From an uncultured Ruminococcus sp. (GTDB lineage: Bacteria > Bacillota > Clostridia > Oscillospirales > Acutalibacteraceae), in assembly GCA_902766885.1 (NCBI GenBank), contig CACXFS010000002.1:48681-112680 (forward strand): a stretch of DNA of 64,000 bases, given 5' to 3'. Position numbers and translations under genes: made by a program. Positions 33,972 through 42,320 of the stretch are shown here, one piece after another. A model generated the notes under the pieces. The model worked only from the letters and a program-made list of their open reading frames with translations. It was not told the DNA's origin and did not search any database. Every line of letters begins with the position of its first letter. Position 1 is the stretch's first letter.

Positions 33972-34000
33972 TTTACTTTATCAAAAAGCAGTGATATAAT
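33972..34000 (+). promoter_or_regulatory. Promoter of the alcohol dehydrogenase gene
   Basis: TTTACT (33972-33977) and TATAAT (33995-34000) are 17 bases apart, with TG before the -10. The leader is about 45 bases. Confidence 0.65.
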
Positions 34001-34051
34001 TAATCCGGTTAAGAAAAGTTGACCAATTTTCTTATATTGGAGGAGATTATA

Positions 34052-35263
34052 ATGTTCAGATTCACATTACCCCGTGACCTTTATCACGGTGAAGATGCAC
34101 TCTCAAGTCTTAAAACTTTAGAGGGTAAAAAGGCAATTGTTGTTGTAGGCGGCGGTTCGATGAAACGCTTTGGTTTTCTTGATAAAGCCGTTGAATACTT
34201 AAAAGAAGCAGGTATGGAGGTTCAGCTTTTTGAAGGCGTTGAGCCCGACCCCTCTGTTGAAACAGTAATGAAGGGTGCTGCTGCAATGCAGGAATTCCAG
34301 CCTGACTGGATTGTTGCAATGGGCGGCGGTTCACCTATTGACGCTGCAAAGGCTATGTGGGCATTCTATGAATATCCCGAAACAACCTTTGAAGATTTGA
34401 TTACACCGTTCAGCTTCCCCAAGCTCAGAACAAAGGCAAAATTCTGCGCTATTCCGTCTACTTCGGGTACTGCAACAGAAGTTACTGCTTTCTCGGTAAT
34501 TACAGACTATTCAAAGGGTATCAAGTATCCGCTTGCTGACTTCAACATCACTCCCGATGTTGCTATCGTTGACCCTGCTCTTGCAGAAACTATGCCCAAA
34601 AAGCTTACTGCACACACAGGCATGGACGCTATGACTCACGCAATTGAGGCATTTGTTTCCACACTCAACTGCGAATATACAGACGCTCTTGCACTTCATG
34701 CAATTAAAATGATTCATGACAACCTCAAGAAGTCATACGACGGCGATATGGCTTGCCGCAGCAAAATGCACGACGCTCAGTGTCTTGCAGGTATGGCATT
34801 CTCAAATGCTCTGCTCGGTATTGTTCACTCAATGGCTCATAAGACCGGCGCTGCTTTCTCGGGCGGTCATATCATTCACGGCTGTGCTAATGCTATGTAT
34901 CTTCCCAAGGTTATCAAGTTCAACTCAAAGGACGCTACAGCAGCAGAGCGTTATGCCCGCATCGCTAAGTTTATTGACCTTAAGGGCGACACAACAGAAG
35001 AACTTGTTGACGCACTTATCGCTGAGCTCCGCAGCATGAACGACCAGCTCGACATTCCGCAGGCTATCAAGAACTACGGTCCCGGCGGTGTTAAGGCTGA
35101 CGAAAGCATCATTGACGAGAAAGAGTTTATGGATAAGCTTCCCGAAACTGCAAAGAATGCAATCGGCGACGCTTGCACAGGCTCTAACCCCCGTCAGCCA
35201 AGTCAGGAAGAAATGGAAAAGCTCCTTAAGGCTTGCTACTACGATTTAGAAATTGATTTCTGA
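34052..35263 (+). CDS. Iron-containing alcohol dehydrogenase (butanol dehydrogenase-like)
   Basis: The 403-residue enzyme from the ATG at 34052 (GGAGGAG upstream) belongs to the group III NAD(P)H-dependent alcohol dehydrogenases. The nucleotide loop is GGGSPIDAAKAM, and the iron ligands lie in TGMDAMTHAIEAF, HSMAHKTGAAF and GGHIIHGCANA. It reduces aldehydes to alcohols, a fermentative redox sink. It is monocistronic, with its own promoter and terminator. Confidence 0.92.
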   Translation: MFRFTLPRDLYHGEDALSSLKTLEGKKAIVVVGGGSMKRFGFLDKAVEYLKEAGMEVQLFEGVEPDPSVETVMKGAAAMQEFQPDWIVAMGGGSPIDAAKAMWAFYEYPETTFEDLITPFSFPKLRTKAKFCAIPSTSGTATEVTAFSVITDYSKGIKYPLADFNITPDVAIVDPALAETMPKKLTAHTGMDAMTHAIEAFVSTLNCEYTDALALHAIKMIHDNLKKSYDGDMACRSKMHDAQCLAGMAFSNALLGIVHSMAHKTGAAFSGGHIIHGCANAMYLPKVIKFNSKDATAAERYARIAKFIDLKGDTTEELVDALIAELRSMNDQLDIPQAIKNYGPGGVKADESIIDEKEFMDKLPETAKNAIGDACTGSNPRQPSQEEMEKLLKACYYDLEIDF

Positions 35264-35302
35264 TTTTTGAAATTTTCATTTTGCCATTCTTTTTAGCATA
35301 TA

Positions 35303-35334
35303 AAAAGCTGTCCTTTTCAGGGCAGCTTTTTTTG
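35303..35334 (+). terminator. Terminator of the alcohol dehydrogenase gene
   Basis: Stem AAAAGCTGTCC/GGGCAGCTTTT with one wobble pair is followed by seven Ts. Confidence 0.85.
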
Positions 35335-35367
35335 CTTAAACAATACTTCATTTCTGAACAACAGAAT

Positions 35368-35390
35368 AAGGACGCCAATTGACGTCCTTT
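35368..35390 (-). terminator. Short terminator of the carD gene
   Basis: A 7-bp stem AAGGACG/CGTCCTT lies just after the carD stop, with a weak T tail. Confidence 0.5.
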
Positions 35391-35395
35391 CGATT

Positions 35396-35908
35396 TTAAT
35401 TCCGAATAAGAATTTTATTTTTAACATACGGAATAACATCGTCCTGTTCAACTCCGATTACGGTTGAGATTTCCTCTTTGATAATCTTTTCGGCTTCACG
35501 AAGATACATTTCATCGGAAATATGGAGCTTTCTCCCCTTGCTGTTCTGCGTTCTCCTGTGCAGCCAGATTGATTTCAGCAAAATGAGAATTTCACTTATA
35601 TTGCCAAACGAAATTGTATTTCTGAATTCTTCTTTCCTAATAACTTCGTTGCTGTTCCACTCAACTTCCTTTGCCGATATATCGTTCAAAACTTTATCAA
35701 GCTGAGACTGAGTCATAAGTCTTTTCATTTTTCTTACGAGATTTTCGTTATTTACGGGTACAAACAGCGTTGCTTCATTGTTGGAAATCGGCTTTAGAAC
35801 ATAGTAGCGCATAACTGTTTTACCGAAAACCTTTTCGGTAATATCGGTTATTTCACAAACGCCGTTTACGCTGTAAATAACCTTTTCCCCTTTTTTAAAA
35901 TTGTCCAT
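35396..35908 (-). CDS. CarD/CdnL family transcription regulator
   Basis: The 170-residue protein has the RNA polymerase-interacting domain at the N-terminus (FKKGEKVIYSVNGVCEITDI, YYVLKPI, FVPVNNENLVRKM) and a helical C-terminal part. CarD proteins bind the RNA polymerase beta subunit and stabilise open complexes at promoters. The Firmicutes versions are often stress or growth regulators. It is monocistronic. Confidence 0.9.
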   Translation of the reverse strand: MDNFKKGEKVIYSVNGVCEITDITEKVFGKTVMRYYVLKPISNNEATLFVPVNNENLVRKMKRLMTQSQLDKVLNDISAKEVEWNSNEVIRKEEFRNTISFGNISEILILLKSIWLHRRTQNSKGRKLHISDEMYLREAEKIIKEEISTVIGVEQDDVIPYVKNKILIRN

Positions 35909-36071
35909 GACTTACCCCTTCCGAAACTAAAAAATGCGGCTTGTCAACAGGACTTACGTCTGAAAACAAACCGCACGTTGATTTATTTGATTAACATTAT
36001 ACCACAAATTGTCAGGATTTGTCATAGGCAATTTATCCAAATTTTCAGTCTTTTATCCTTGTGAAAACAGC

Positions 36072-36830
36072 TTAAACATCGGCAATAAGCTCAACAGGAC
36101 AGTGGTCTGAGCCGAAAACTTCTGTGTGAATGTCGGCACTTTTAAGCTTATCATCAAGCGATGATGAAGTGATAAAATAGTCAATACGCCAGCCCGCATT
36201 CTTCTCTCTTGCCTTAAAGCGGTACGACCACCATGAATAAACGCCCTCCTTGTCGGGATTGAAAAATCGGTATGTATCGGTAAAACCGCTTTCGAGGAGA
36301 GCGGTCATTTTTTCTCTTTCCTCGTCGGTAAAGCCTGCATTTTTTCGGTTTGTTTTTGGATTTTTCAAATCAATTTCCTTGTGAGCCACGTTCAGATCTC
36401 CGCACATAATAACAGGCTTTTTGCTGTTAAGTTCAAGCAGATATGCTCTGAATGCATCTTCCCACTCCATTCTGTAGTCAAGCCTTTTAAGCTCATTCTG
36501 AGAATTAGGAGTGTAGCAGGTTACGCAGTAAAAATTATCAAACTCTGCTGTAATCACTCTGCCCTCTTTGTCATGCTGTTCAATTCCTATTCCGTACGTA
36601 ACCGACAAGGGTTCCTGCTTTGTAAACAGTGCAGTGCCAGAGTATCCCTTCTTCTCGGCATAGTTCCAATACTGATAATATCCGTCAAGCTCAAGGTCGA
36701 TTTGCCCCTGCTGAAGCTTTGTTTCCTGAATACAGAAAATGTCTGCATCTGACTCTTTAAAAAAATCAAGAAATCCCTTTGTAACACAAGCACGAAGTCC
36801 GTTTACATTCCACGAAATAAATTTTTTCAT
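36072..36830 (-). CDS. xth: Exodeoxyribonuclease III / AP endonuclease
   Basis: The 252-residue enzyme repairs abasic sites in DNA. Catalytic motifs are all present: SWNVNGLRA, IQETKLQQGQ (metal Glu), GDLNVAHKEIDL (Asp/Asn) and FGSDHCPVE (Asp-His). It is divergent from sigK across a 115-base AT-rich gap. Confidence 0.93.
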   Translation of the reverse strand: MKKFISWNVNGLRACVTKGFLDFFKESDADIFCIQETKLQQGQIDLELDGYYQYWNYAEKKGYSGTALFTKQEPLSVTYGIGIEQHDKEGRVITAEFDNFYCVTCYTPNSQNELKRLDYRMEWEDAFRAYLLELNSKKPVIMCGDLNVAHKEIDLKNPKTNRKNAGFTDEEREKMTALLESGFTDTYRFFNPDKEGVYSWWSYRFKAREKNAGWRIDYFITSSSLDDKLKSADIHTEVFGSDHCPVELIADV

Positions 36831-36945
36831 ATTATCACCCGAATTAAGTTTATATGTATAGTATAATGCATTTTACGGTTTTTGTACAGGCAAATTTCAG
36901 CTTAATTTAGAATATTATTTAACATAACATTTCGGTGGTGATAAT

Positions 36946-37641
36946 ATGTTCGAAATACTCGGTTTCCTTGGGCAATACATTTGTTTTTTTATTCTTCACG
37001 TCTGCGGAGGCGGTTCATTTCCAAAACCGCTTTCGGAAAAGCAGGAAAAAATTTACCTTGAACGCTGTGCAAACGGCGACAAAGAAGCACGAAACAAGCT
37101 TGTAGAACACAATCTTAGGCTTGTTGCACACATTATAAAGAAATACTACGGAACACAGAGCGAACAGGATGACCTTGTTTCAATAGGAACAATCGGACTT
37201 ATCAAGGCTGTTGACACATATGATATGAATAAAAATATACGGCTGAGTTCATATGCGAGCAGGTGCATTGAAAACGAAATCCTTATGCACTTCCGCAACG
37301 CCAAAAAGAGTGCACAGGACATTTCGCTGAATGAAACGATTGACACCGATAAAGACGGAAATCCGCTTACTCTGCTTGACATTATGGCGGTTGACGACAA
37401 CATAATTGACACGCTGGATTTAAAATTCAACAGCAGCAAGCTTGGACAATATATCAACGAGGAGCTTGACGAGCGTGAGAAAAGAATAATAATTCTGCGT
37501 TACGGGCTTAACGGAAATGAACCGATGACTCAGAAAAACGTTGCAAAGCTCCTTAATATTTCAAGGTCATATGTAAGCAGAATTGAAACTCGTGCACTTA
37601 AAATTCTGAAAAAAAGATTCGAAAGCAGTTCAAATCTGTGA
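36946..37641 (+). CDS. sigK: Sporulation sigma factor SigK (pro-sigma-K), uninterrupted
   Basis: Sigma-K directs late mother-cell transcription in spore formation. The 231-residue protein has a hydrophobic pro-region of about 22 residues (ILGFLGQYICFFILHV), then FPKPLSEKQEK, region 2 (HNLRLVAHIIKKY, DLVSIGTIGLIKAVDTY, YASRCIENEILMHFR) and region 4 with the HTH QKNVAKLLNISRSYVSRIE. The pro-region implies membrane-linked proteolytic activation. There is no skin-type insertion. It is evidence that the organism can sporulate. Confidence 0.9.
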   Translation: MFEILGFLGQYICFFILHVCGGGSFPKPLSEKQEKIYLERCANGDKEARNKLVEHNLRLVAHIIKKYYGTQSEQDDLVSIGTIGLIKAVDTYDMNKNIRLSSYASRCIENEILMHFRNAKKSAQDISLNETIDTDKDGNPLTLLDIMAVDDNIIDTLDLKFNSSKLGQYINEELDEREKRIIILRYGLNGNEPMTQKNVAKLLNISRSYVSRIETRALKILKKRFESSSNL

Positions 37642-37660
37642 TTTTCATATTAATGCATAT

Positions 37661-37686
37661 GGGCGACCAAATCTAATGGTCGCCCT
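37661..37686. repeat. GGGCGACCA palindrome between sigK and a lipoprotein gene
   Basis: A perfect 9-bp stem GGGCGACCA/TGGTCGCCC followed by TACAT belongs to the same TAGGG-type palindrome family as 25583 and 46668. It may also end transcription from both sides. Confidence 0.65.
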
Positions 37687-37694
37687 ACATATAT

Positions 37695-38051
37695 TTAATC
37701 GGATTTTTTTAAAGTAATCGTATTGTTGTTATATGAAAGGTCAAGCTTATCGCCCTTTGGCGTGTAATCAAAGGTGTAATTTTGCGAAATCTCAGGCATA
37801 AAAATTACAAAAGAATTTTCATCTGCTATATAATTTCCCTTTATCTCAGTACTTTTGCCCGAATTAATGATTTTCAGAACTGCTGTATCTTCGTCAAACT
37901 CAAGACTGAGTTCTGCTCCACCATCAAGCTTTGACTCCCATTTTGAAGATTTCAATTCATTTACATAGCCGGAAGTATCGGTTGTGCAAGAAGAAAAAAC
38001 AAAACATATGGAAATTAAAACAACTGCGACTAATTTTTTCAAAATTCTCAC
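37695..38051 (-). CDS. Small predicted lipoprotein
   Basis: A 118-residue exported protein with signal segment LKKLVAVVLISICFVF and lipobox FSSC. The mature part reads like a small beta-barrel (WESKLDGGAELSLEF, AVLKIINSG, TFDYTPKGDKLDLSY), similar in style to lipocalin-like DUF5640 domains. Function unknown. It is alone on the minus strand. Confidence 0.75.
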   Translation of the reverse strand: MRILKKLVAVVLISICFVFSSCTTDTSGYVNELKSSKWESKLDGGAELSLEFDEDTAVLKIINSGKSTEIKGNYIADENSFVIFMPEISQNYTFDYTPKGDKLDLSYNNNTITLKKSD

Positions 38052-38146
38052 CCGAATCGTAATATACTTAATATCAAAATGCTTTCAAATAAAATATATT
38101 AAAATTTAAAATTCTTTATTACCCCTTTACAGTTTTGTTATAATTC

Positions 38147-38175
38147 TTGAATAGCATAATAACATCTGCTATAGT
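38147..38175 (+). promoter_or_regulatory. Promoter of the DUF2804 gene
   Basis: TTGAAT (38147-38152) and TATAGT (38170-38175) are 17 bases apart, about 40 bases before the start codon. Confidence 0.55.
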
Positions 38176-38217
38176 AATAATGGAATAATTTGGATTTTAG
38201 AAACGGAGTGAAGTATT

Positions 38218-39225
38218 TTGCAGCGTGAAATCAAAGATAATTGTGTTGTTTTTGAGGAAAACGGAGAGGTTTTTAACGCAGGCTGGGCAAGACAATCTGT
38301 TTTTGAATACAACAGCGATATGAGCAGAACCTCGGGAAAACACGGAGAGAGCGACTGCTACTTTATTAACAACGGCGAAGTATCTCTGTATCTCTCCGTT
38401 GAAAACTACGGAATGGAATTTGCAATAAAAATTGCCGTTGCCGACCTTAAAAGAGGAGGAGTAATCAGCGACTGCGTTATTAAGAAATTTGTTTTATTCA
38501 AAAACGAACTCCCCGAATCCGGCAGCAAGGGTGAGCTGCTTTACACCGACAAGCGTATTCAGCTGCAGCTTACAAATACTACCGACGGAAGATTTCTTAA
38601 ATGTGATTTTATTGACTTCGGAGGGCTTAAAAACCTTTACTTCAACATCACACTGAAAAAAATCAACGGTGAAAGTCTTAACGAATTAGCGCCGTTTGAG
38701 CGTGACAGAAAATATTTTTACCTCAAAAGATTTGTACCTAAATTTATTGCAAGCGGAGTAATCAGAGTCGGCGGACTTGAATATTCTTTAAATGAAAATA
38801 ACACGAGAGCTTACTTTGACTGGACACGTTTTTCTAAGCCGAGAAAGCACAATTACCAAAGATTGAGTGCAGACTGCATAATCGACAGCAAACGTTTTTC
38901 GCTTTGCCTTGCAAGCAGAGTCGGTGACAACCGTTACGGCAACGAAAACTGCTTTTTTATTGGCGGAAAGCTTGAAAAGCTGTCTCAGATAAACGTCAAG
39001 GGCACAAACGGCAGGCTTGACAGACCGTGGTACTTTACGGCAGGAATTTCAGCAGTAGATATAACATTTAAGCCTTTTACGGTTAAGGGTGAACCTATGG
39101 CGGCTGTTATGGATAAAACAACTGTTGTTTTCGGCAGGCTTTACGGACAGATAAAGCGTGTTGACTATGATAATCCGCTTATTCTGGACAATGCTCAGGC
39201 GCATATGATTTTTACTGAATTCTGA
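38218..39225 (+). CDS. DUF2804 family protein
   Basis: The 335-residue cytosolic protein opens after about 20 residues with the family-like GWARQSVFEYN block and has later aromatic motifs (AYFDWTRFSKPRKHNYQRLSA, RPWYF). DUF2804 proteins have no assigned reaction. The start is TTG with CGGAGTGAAG upstream. It has its own promoter and a bidirectional terminator, and gives no operon clue. Confidence 0.7.
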   Translation: MQREIKDNCVVFEENGEVFNAGWARQSVFEYNSDMSRTSGKHGESDCYFINNGEVSLYLSVENYGMEFAIKIAVADLKRGGVISDCVIKKFVLFKNELPESGSKGELLYTDKRIQLQLTNTTDGRFLKCDFIDFGGLKNLYFNITLKKINGESLNELAPFERDRKYFYLKRFVPKFIASGVIRVGGLEYSLNENNTRAYFDWTRFSKPRKHNYQRLSADCIIDSKRFSLCLASRVGDNRYGNENCFFIGGKLEKLSQINVKGTNGRLDRPWYFTAGISAVDITFKPFTVKGEPMAAVMDKTTVVFGRLYGQIKRVDYDNPLILDNAQAHMIFTEF

Positions 39226-39249
39226 CGCTAATATATACATAAGCAAAAA

Positions 39250-39281
39250 GACTGTTTCACTTCAAAATGAAACAGTCCTTA
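39250..39281. terminator. Bidirectional terminator
   Basis: A perfect 10-bp stem GACTGTTTCA/TGAAACAGTC lies between the stops of the DUF2804 gene and the convergent membrane-protein gene. Confidence 0.8.
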
Positions 39282-39300
39282 TAATTTATTATTGTCTAAA

Positions 39301-39756
39301 TCAATCCGTAAGTCTTGCCATCATTGCAAACGCTGTAATAAAACTGATTAAAAGATAGAAAAGCAGAGCAAGCAACGAGCCGTAAGAGATAAAATTGATA
39401 GACACGATTGTCAGTATTGAAAATACGCCGAGCAAGCTACATATTATTGAAACGATATTTTTCAGGTTTCTTTCTTTATCAAGTGCGCAGAAGAAAAATC
39501 CGACAATCGGTATTACAAGAAAGACAAAAAACAACGGCAAAACCGAACTGAACGCTTCACTCTGTGCTGCGTCCGGAAACTGTCCGCCAAGATATCCGAA
39601 CATATCAAATACCGTTGCATAAAATCCGAGCTTTGTCGGGTCGGGATTCGGAATTTGCACAAAAGTAAATGTACAGAACAAAATCTGAGCAAGGAAAAGA
39701 ACGCACTGAGTAATTCTTAATCTTTTTCTTGTCTTATTTTCAGGCTTTTTTAACAT
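39301..39756 (-). CDS. Four-helix integral membrane protein, unknown function
   Basis: A 151-residue protein with a basic start (MLKKPENKTRKRLRI) and four hydrophobic segments at about 18-35, 70-88, 100-118 and 122-145. No conserved motif is recognised. It is alone between two terminators. Confidence 0.65.
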   Translation of the reverse strand: MLKKPENKTRKRLRITQCVLFLAQILFCTFTFVQIPNPDPTKLGFYATVFDMFGYLGGQFPDAAQSEAFSSVLPLFFVFLVIPIVGFFFCALDKERNLKNIVSIICSLLGVFSILTIVSINFISYGSLLALLFYLLISFITAFAMMARLTD

Positions 39757-39818
39757 ATTTATCCTCCGAGAATTTACAAAAATTACGTAATAATATTATT
39801 ATATCACAACTTTCATCA

Positions 39819-39847
39819 TTGCACAATAGACAAATTTATGATAAAAT
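39819..39847 (+). promoter_or_regulatory. Promoter of the intracellular GH13 gene
   Basis: TTGCAC (39819-39824) and TAAAAT (39842-39847) are 17 bases apart, about 33 bases before the ATG with AAAGGGAG. Confidence 0.55.
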
Positions 39848-39880
39848 ATAATTGTTAATTTGTAAAGGGAGTGACTTACT

Positions 39881-41518
39881 ATGAGTTATATTAACGAATC
39901 GGTAATTTATAATATTTATCCTCTCGGTTTCTGCGGTGCACCACGAGATAACGACGGAAATCTTGTTTACAGGCTCGACAAAATTTATGACTGCATTGAG
40001 CATCTGAAAAAAATGTCGGTAAATGTGCTTGTGTTCAATCCGCTGTTTGAAAGCTCACGTCACGGCTATGACACTATCGACTACAGAAAGGTTGACTGCC
40101 GTCTCGGAGATAATAATTCTTTTAAGAAAATTTGCAATACATTGCACGAAAACGGAATCAAGGTTATTCTTGACGGTGTTTTTAATCACGTTGGCAGAGA
40201 TTTTTTTGCATTTAAAGATGTTCAGCAGAATCTCGGAAATTCACGTTACTGCAACTGGTTTCAGAATCTCAACTTTGGCGGCAGAAGTCCGAAGGGCGAT
40301 CCGTTCTGGTATGAGGGCTGGGCAGGTCACTATGACCTTGTAAAGCTCAATCTTCAAAACGATGAGGTTGTAAATTATCTGCTCGACTCGGTTAAATTCT
40401 GGATTGACGAGTTTGATATTGACGGTTTAAGGCTTGATGCCGCTGACTGCATTGACCTTGAATTTTTCAAAAAGCTACGCAATGTATGCAAGTCCAAAAA
40501 GCCTGATTTCTGGCTTTACGGCGAAATCACACACGGCGACTATAACAGATGGGCAAATAATGAGCTTCTTGACTCTGTTACAAATTACGAGTGCTACAAG
40601 GGCATTTATTCGAGCCATAACGACCACAACTACTTTGAAATAGCTCACTCGCTTAACAGGCAGTTTGGCAACGGCGGTATTTACCGCAATATTTACACCT
40701 ACAATTTTGTGGACAACCACGATGTAAACAGAATTGCAAGCGACCTTAAAGATAAAAATCATCTTGACAATGTCTATACGCTGATGTATACGATGCCCGG
40801 TGTGCCGTCGATTTACTACGGCAGTGAGTACGGAATCGAGGGCAAACGCACACAATTCAGCGATTATGAACTCCGCCCCTGTCTTGACCTTAACAACGTT
40901 GAAAATGCAAATTACGATTTGCTCAGTCATATTATTAAGCTCGGTAAAGTCAGACTTGCTCTTGAGGCTCTCAAGTACGGCAAATTTGACAATGTAAACA
41001 TTATGAATGAAAAGCTTGTTTATAAGAGATTTACCGACAATCAGACTGTGTTTGTTGCGTTCAACCTCACCGACCATGATGAGAGCATCGGATTTGACGC
41101 AGGCTGTAATGCAAAACTTACTGATGTTCTTAATGATAACGAGGTTTTCGACGTTAACGGTTACTTTGAGTTACCAATGAAGCCTTATTCATCAAGGATT
41201 CTTGTTGTTAACGACGGCAGTTTTAAGGTTGACTTTGACGCTGAATATGAAGTTAAAGCTGTTACAACTGACGCTCCTGAAAAAATTGAAAATACTGTCC
41301 AAAAACTCAAAAACATTAAGAAAGGCAGATACCGCCACTTTAAGGGGACAGAATATGAAGTGCTGGGAGTTTCAACTCACAGCGAAACAGGTGAAAAGCT
41401 GGTAATTTATATGAGTGTCGACGGAAAAGAAACGCTCTGGGCAAGACCTTATGATATGTTTATCGATGTTATTGAACACAACGGCAAAACGGTTAACCGA
41501 TTTACTCCCCTGTCTTAA
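39881..41518 (+). CDS. Cytosolic GH13 alpha-amylase family enzyme fused to DUF1653
   Basis: The 545-residue protein has no signal peptide. Residues 1 to about 390 form a GH13 barrel with ILDGVFNHVG, the nucleophile D186 in GLRLDAAD, the acid E215 in YGEITHG and the transition-state Asp D281 in VDNHD. A beta domain runs to about 460. Residues 480-545 match DUF1653 (GRYRHFKGTEYEVLG, THSETGEKLVIY, LWARPYDMF), a domain usually found as a free small protein. It probably trims maltooligosaccharides imported after extracellular starch breakdown. The fusion is unusual. Confidence 0.9.
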   Translation: MSYINESVIYNIYPLGFCGAPRDNDGNLVYRLDKIYDCIEHLKKMSVNVLVFNPLFESSRHGYDTIDYRKVDCRLGDNNSFKKICNTLHENGIKVILDGVFNHVGRDFFAFKDVQQNLGNSRYCNWFQNLNFGGRSPKGDPFWYEGWAGHYDLVKLNLQNDEVVNYLLDSVKFWIDEFDIDGLRLDAADCIDLEFFKKLRNVCKSKKPDFWLYGEITHGDYNRWANNELLDSVTNYECYKGIYSSHNDHNYFEIAHSLNRQFGNGGIYRNIYTYNFVDNHDVNRIASDLKDKNHLDNVYTLMYTMPGVPSIYYGSEYGIEGKRTQFSDYELRPCLDLNNVENANYDLLSHIIKLGKVRLALEALKYGKFDNVNIMNEKLVYKRFTDNQTVFVAFNLTDHDESIGFDAGCNAKLTDVLNDNEVFDVNGYFELPMKPYSSRILVVNDGSFKVDFDAEYEVKAVTTDAPEKIENTVQKLKNIKKGRYRHFKGTEYEVLGVSTHSETGEKLVIYMSVDGKETLWARPYDMFIDVIEHNGKTVNRFTPLS

Positions 41519-41529
41519 AACAAAAATAA

Positions 41530-41569
41530 ACGGCTGCAACAGAAATTTAACTGTTGCAGTCGTTCTTTT
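41530..41569 (+). terminator. Terminator of the intracellular GH13 gene
   Basis: A 13-bp stem ACGGCTGCAACAG/CTGTTGCAGTCGT with one wobble is followed by a T run. Confidence 0.85.
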
Positions 41570-41592
41570 TTAACTTAATTAATTTTGATGCT

Positions 41593-42159
41593 CTAATTAT
41601 CCTTACTCAAGTTTAATTCGTTGAGCACCTCTTGAGCCTTGTTTTTTGCAACTTCACTTGATTTTGGAGAAAGGTTTTCGTTGATATAAAAGTCTCGATT
41701 TTTCATATTTTTTAGAATATCTGTAATCGGCTTTTCTTCTTCGGGTTTTGCAGAAATAATTTTGCAGGCACAATCACATGCAATTGAAAACTCAGCAATA
41801 CGCTCAGAATTAAGAGAATTGTAGTATTTATTCTTTAAATTTTCCCAGTAGTTCTGATAATCACAAACAAGCAGATTAGATATTATTTTCCAGACATTCC
41901 AGCTGTTAAAAATTGTTTTCTTATCAATTACCTGAGAAATATAGCCTATGTACGGATAGACAATTAAAGGATTTTCTTCACTGATTTTTTCAAGCAGCAT
42001 TTGTGCCCAAATGTTCATAGGGTTTGAATCACTAAGCATAATATCCGTTATGACAGGAATAAACAATACGTCGTTCTGAGCAAGCTCAACATAATACTCG
42101 TCATCTTCTCTTTTCCTAAGCTCAAAGTAAATTCTTTCTAAACCCATAAATACTCTCAT
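41593..42159 (-). CDS. Hypothetical protein of 188 residues
   Basis: The protein is helix-rich (ISEENPLIVYPYIGYISQVIDKK, NLLVCDYQNYWENLK) with no signal peptide and no motif I recognise. The helical-pair pattern might reflect HEAT-like repeats, which is uncertain. It lies alone between terminators. The ATG at 42147 (MGLERIYF) is an alternative start. Confidence 0.55.
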   Translation of the reverse strand: MRVFMGLERIYFELRKREDDEYYVELAQNDVLFIPVITDIMLSDSNPMNIWAQMLLEKISEENPLIVYPYIGYISQVIDKKTIFNSWNVWKIISNLLVCDYQNYWENLKNKYYNSLNSERIAEFSIACDCACKIISAKPEEEKPITDILKNMKNRDFYINENLSPKSSEVAKNKAQEVLNELNLSKDN

Positions 42160-42258
42160 TTCGTTTTAAATTTATATTTGAATATCATTCAACAAACAAT
42201 AATATATTACCACAAATTGCCATGTTTTTCAAGTAACTCGCTGAAAAAGATACAAAAA

Positions 42259-42287
42259 TCCCCGAACATACCGAGTATGTTCGGGGA
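42259..42287 (-). terminator. Terminator of the amylase gene
   Basis: A perfect 13-bp stem TCCCCGAACATAC/GTATGTTCGGGGA with a 3-base loop and T tail on the minus strand. Confidence 0.9.
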
Positions 42288-42320
42288 AAATTGATTTAAC
42301 TGATTTTCATCTTATAAAGA

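Noticed and set aside
36946-37641. Skin-element interruption of sigK
   Set aside because: The reading frame is continuous through regions 2 and 4, and no recombinase is near.
40475-41077. 200-residue antisense reading frame inside the GH13-DUF1653 gene
   Set aside because: It is a shadow of a gene with intact catalytic motifs; the translation is low complexity and hydrophobic.
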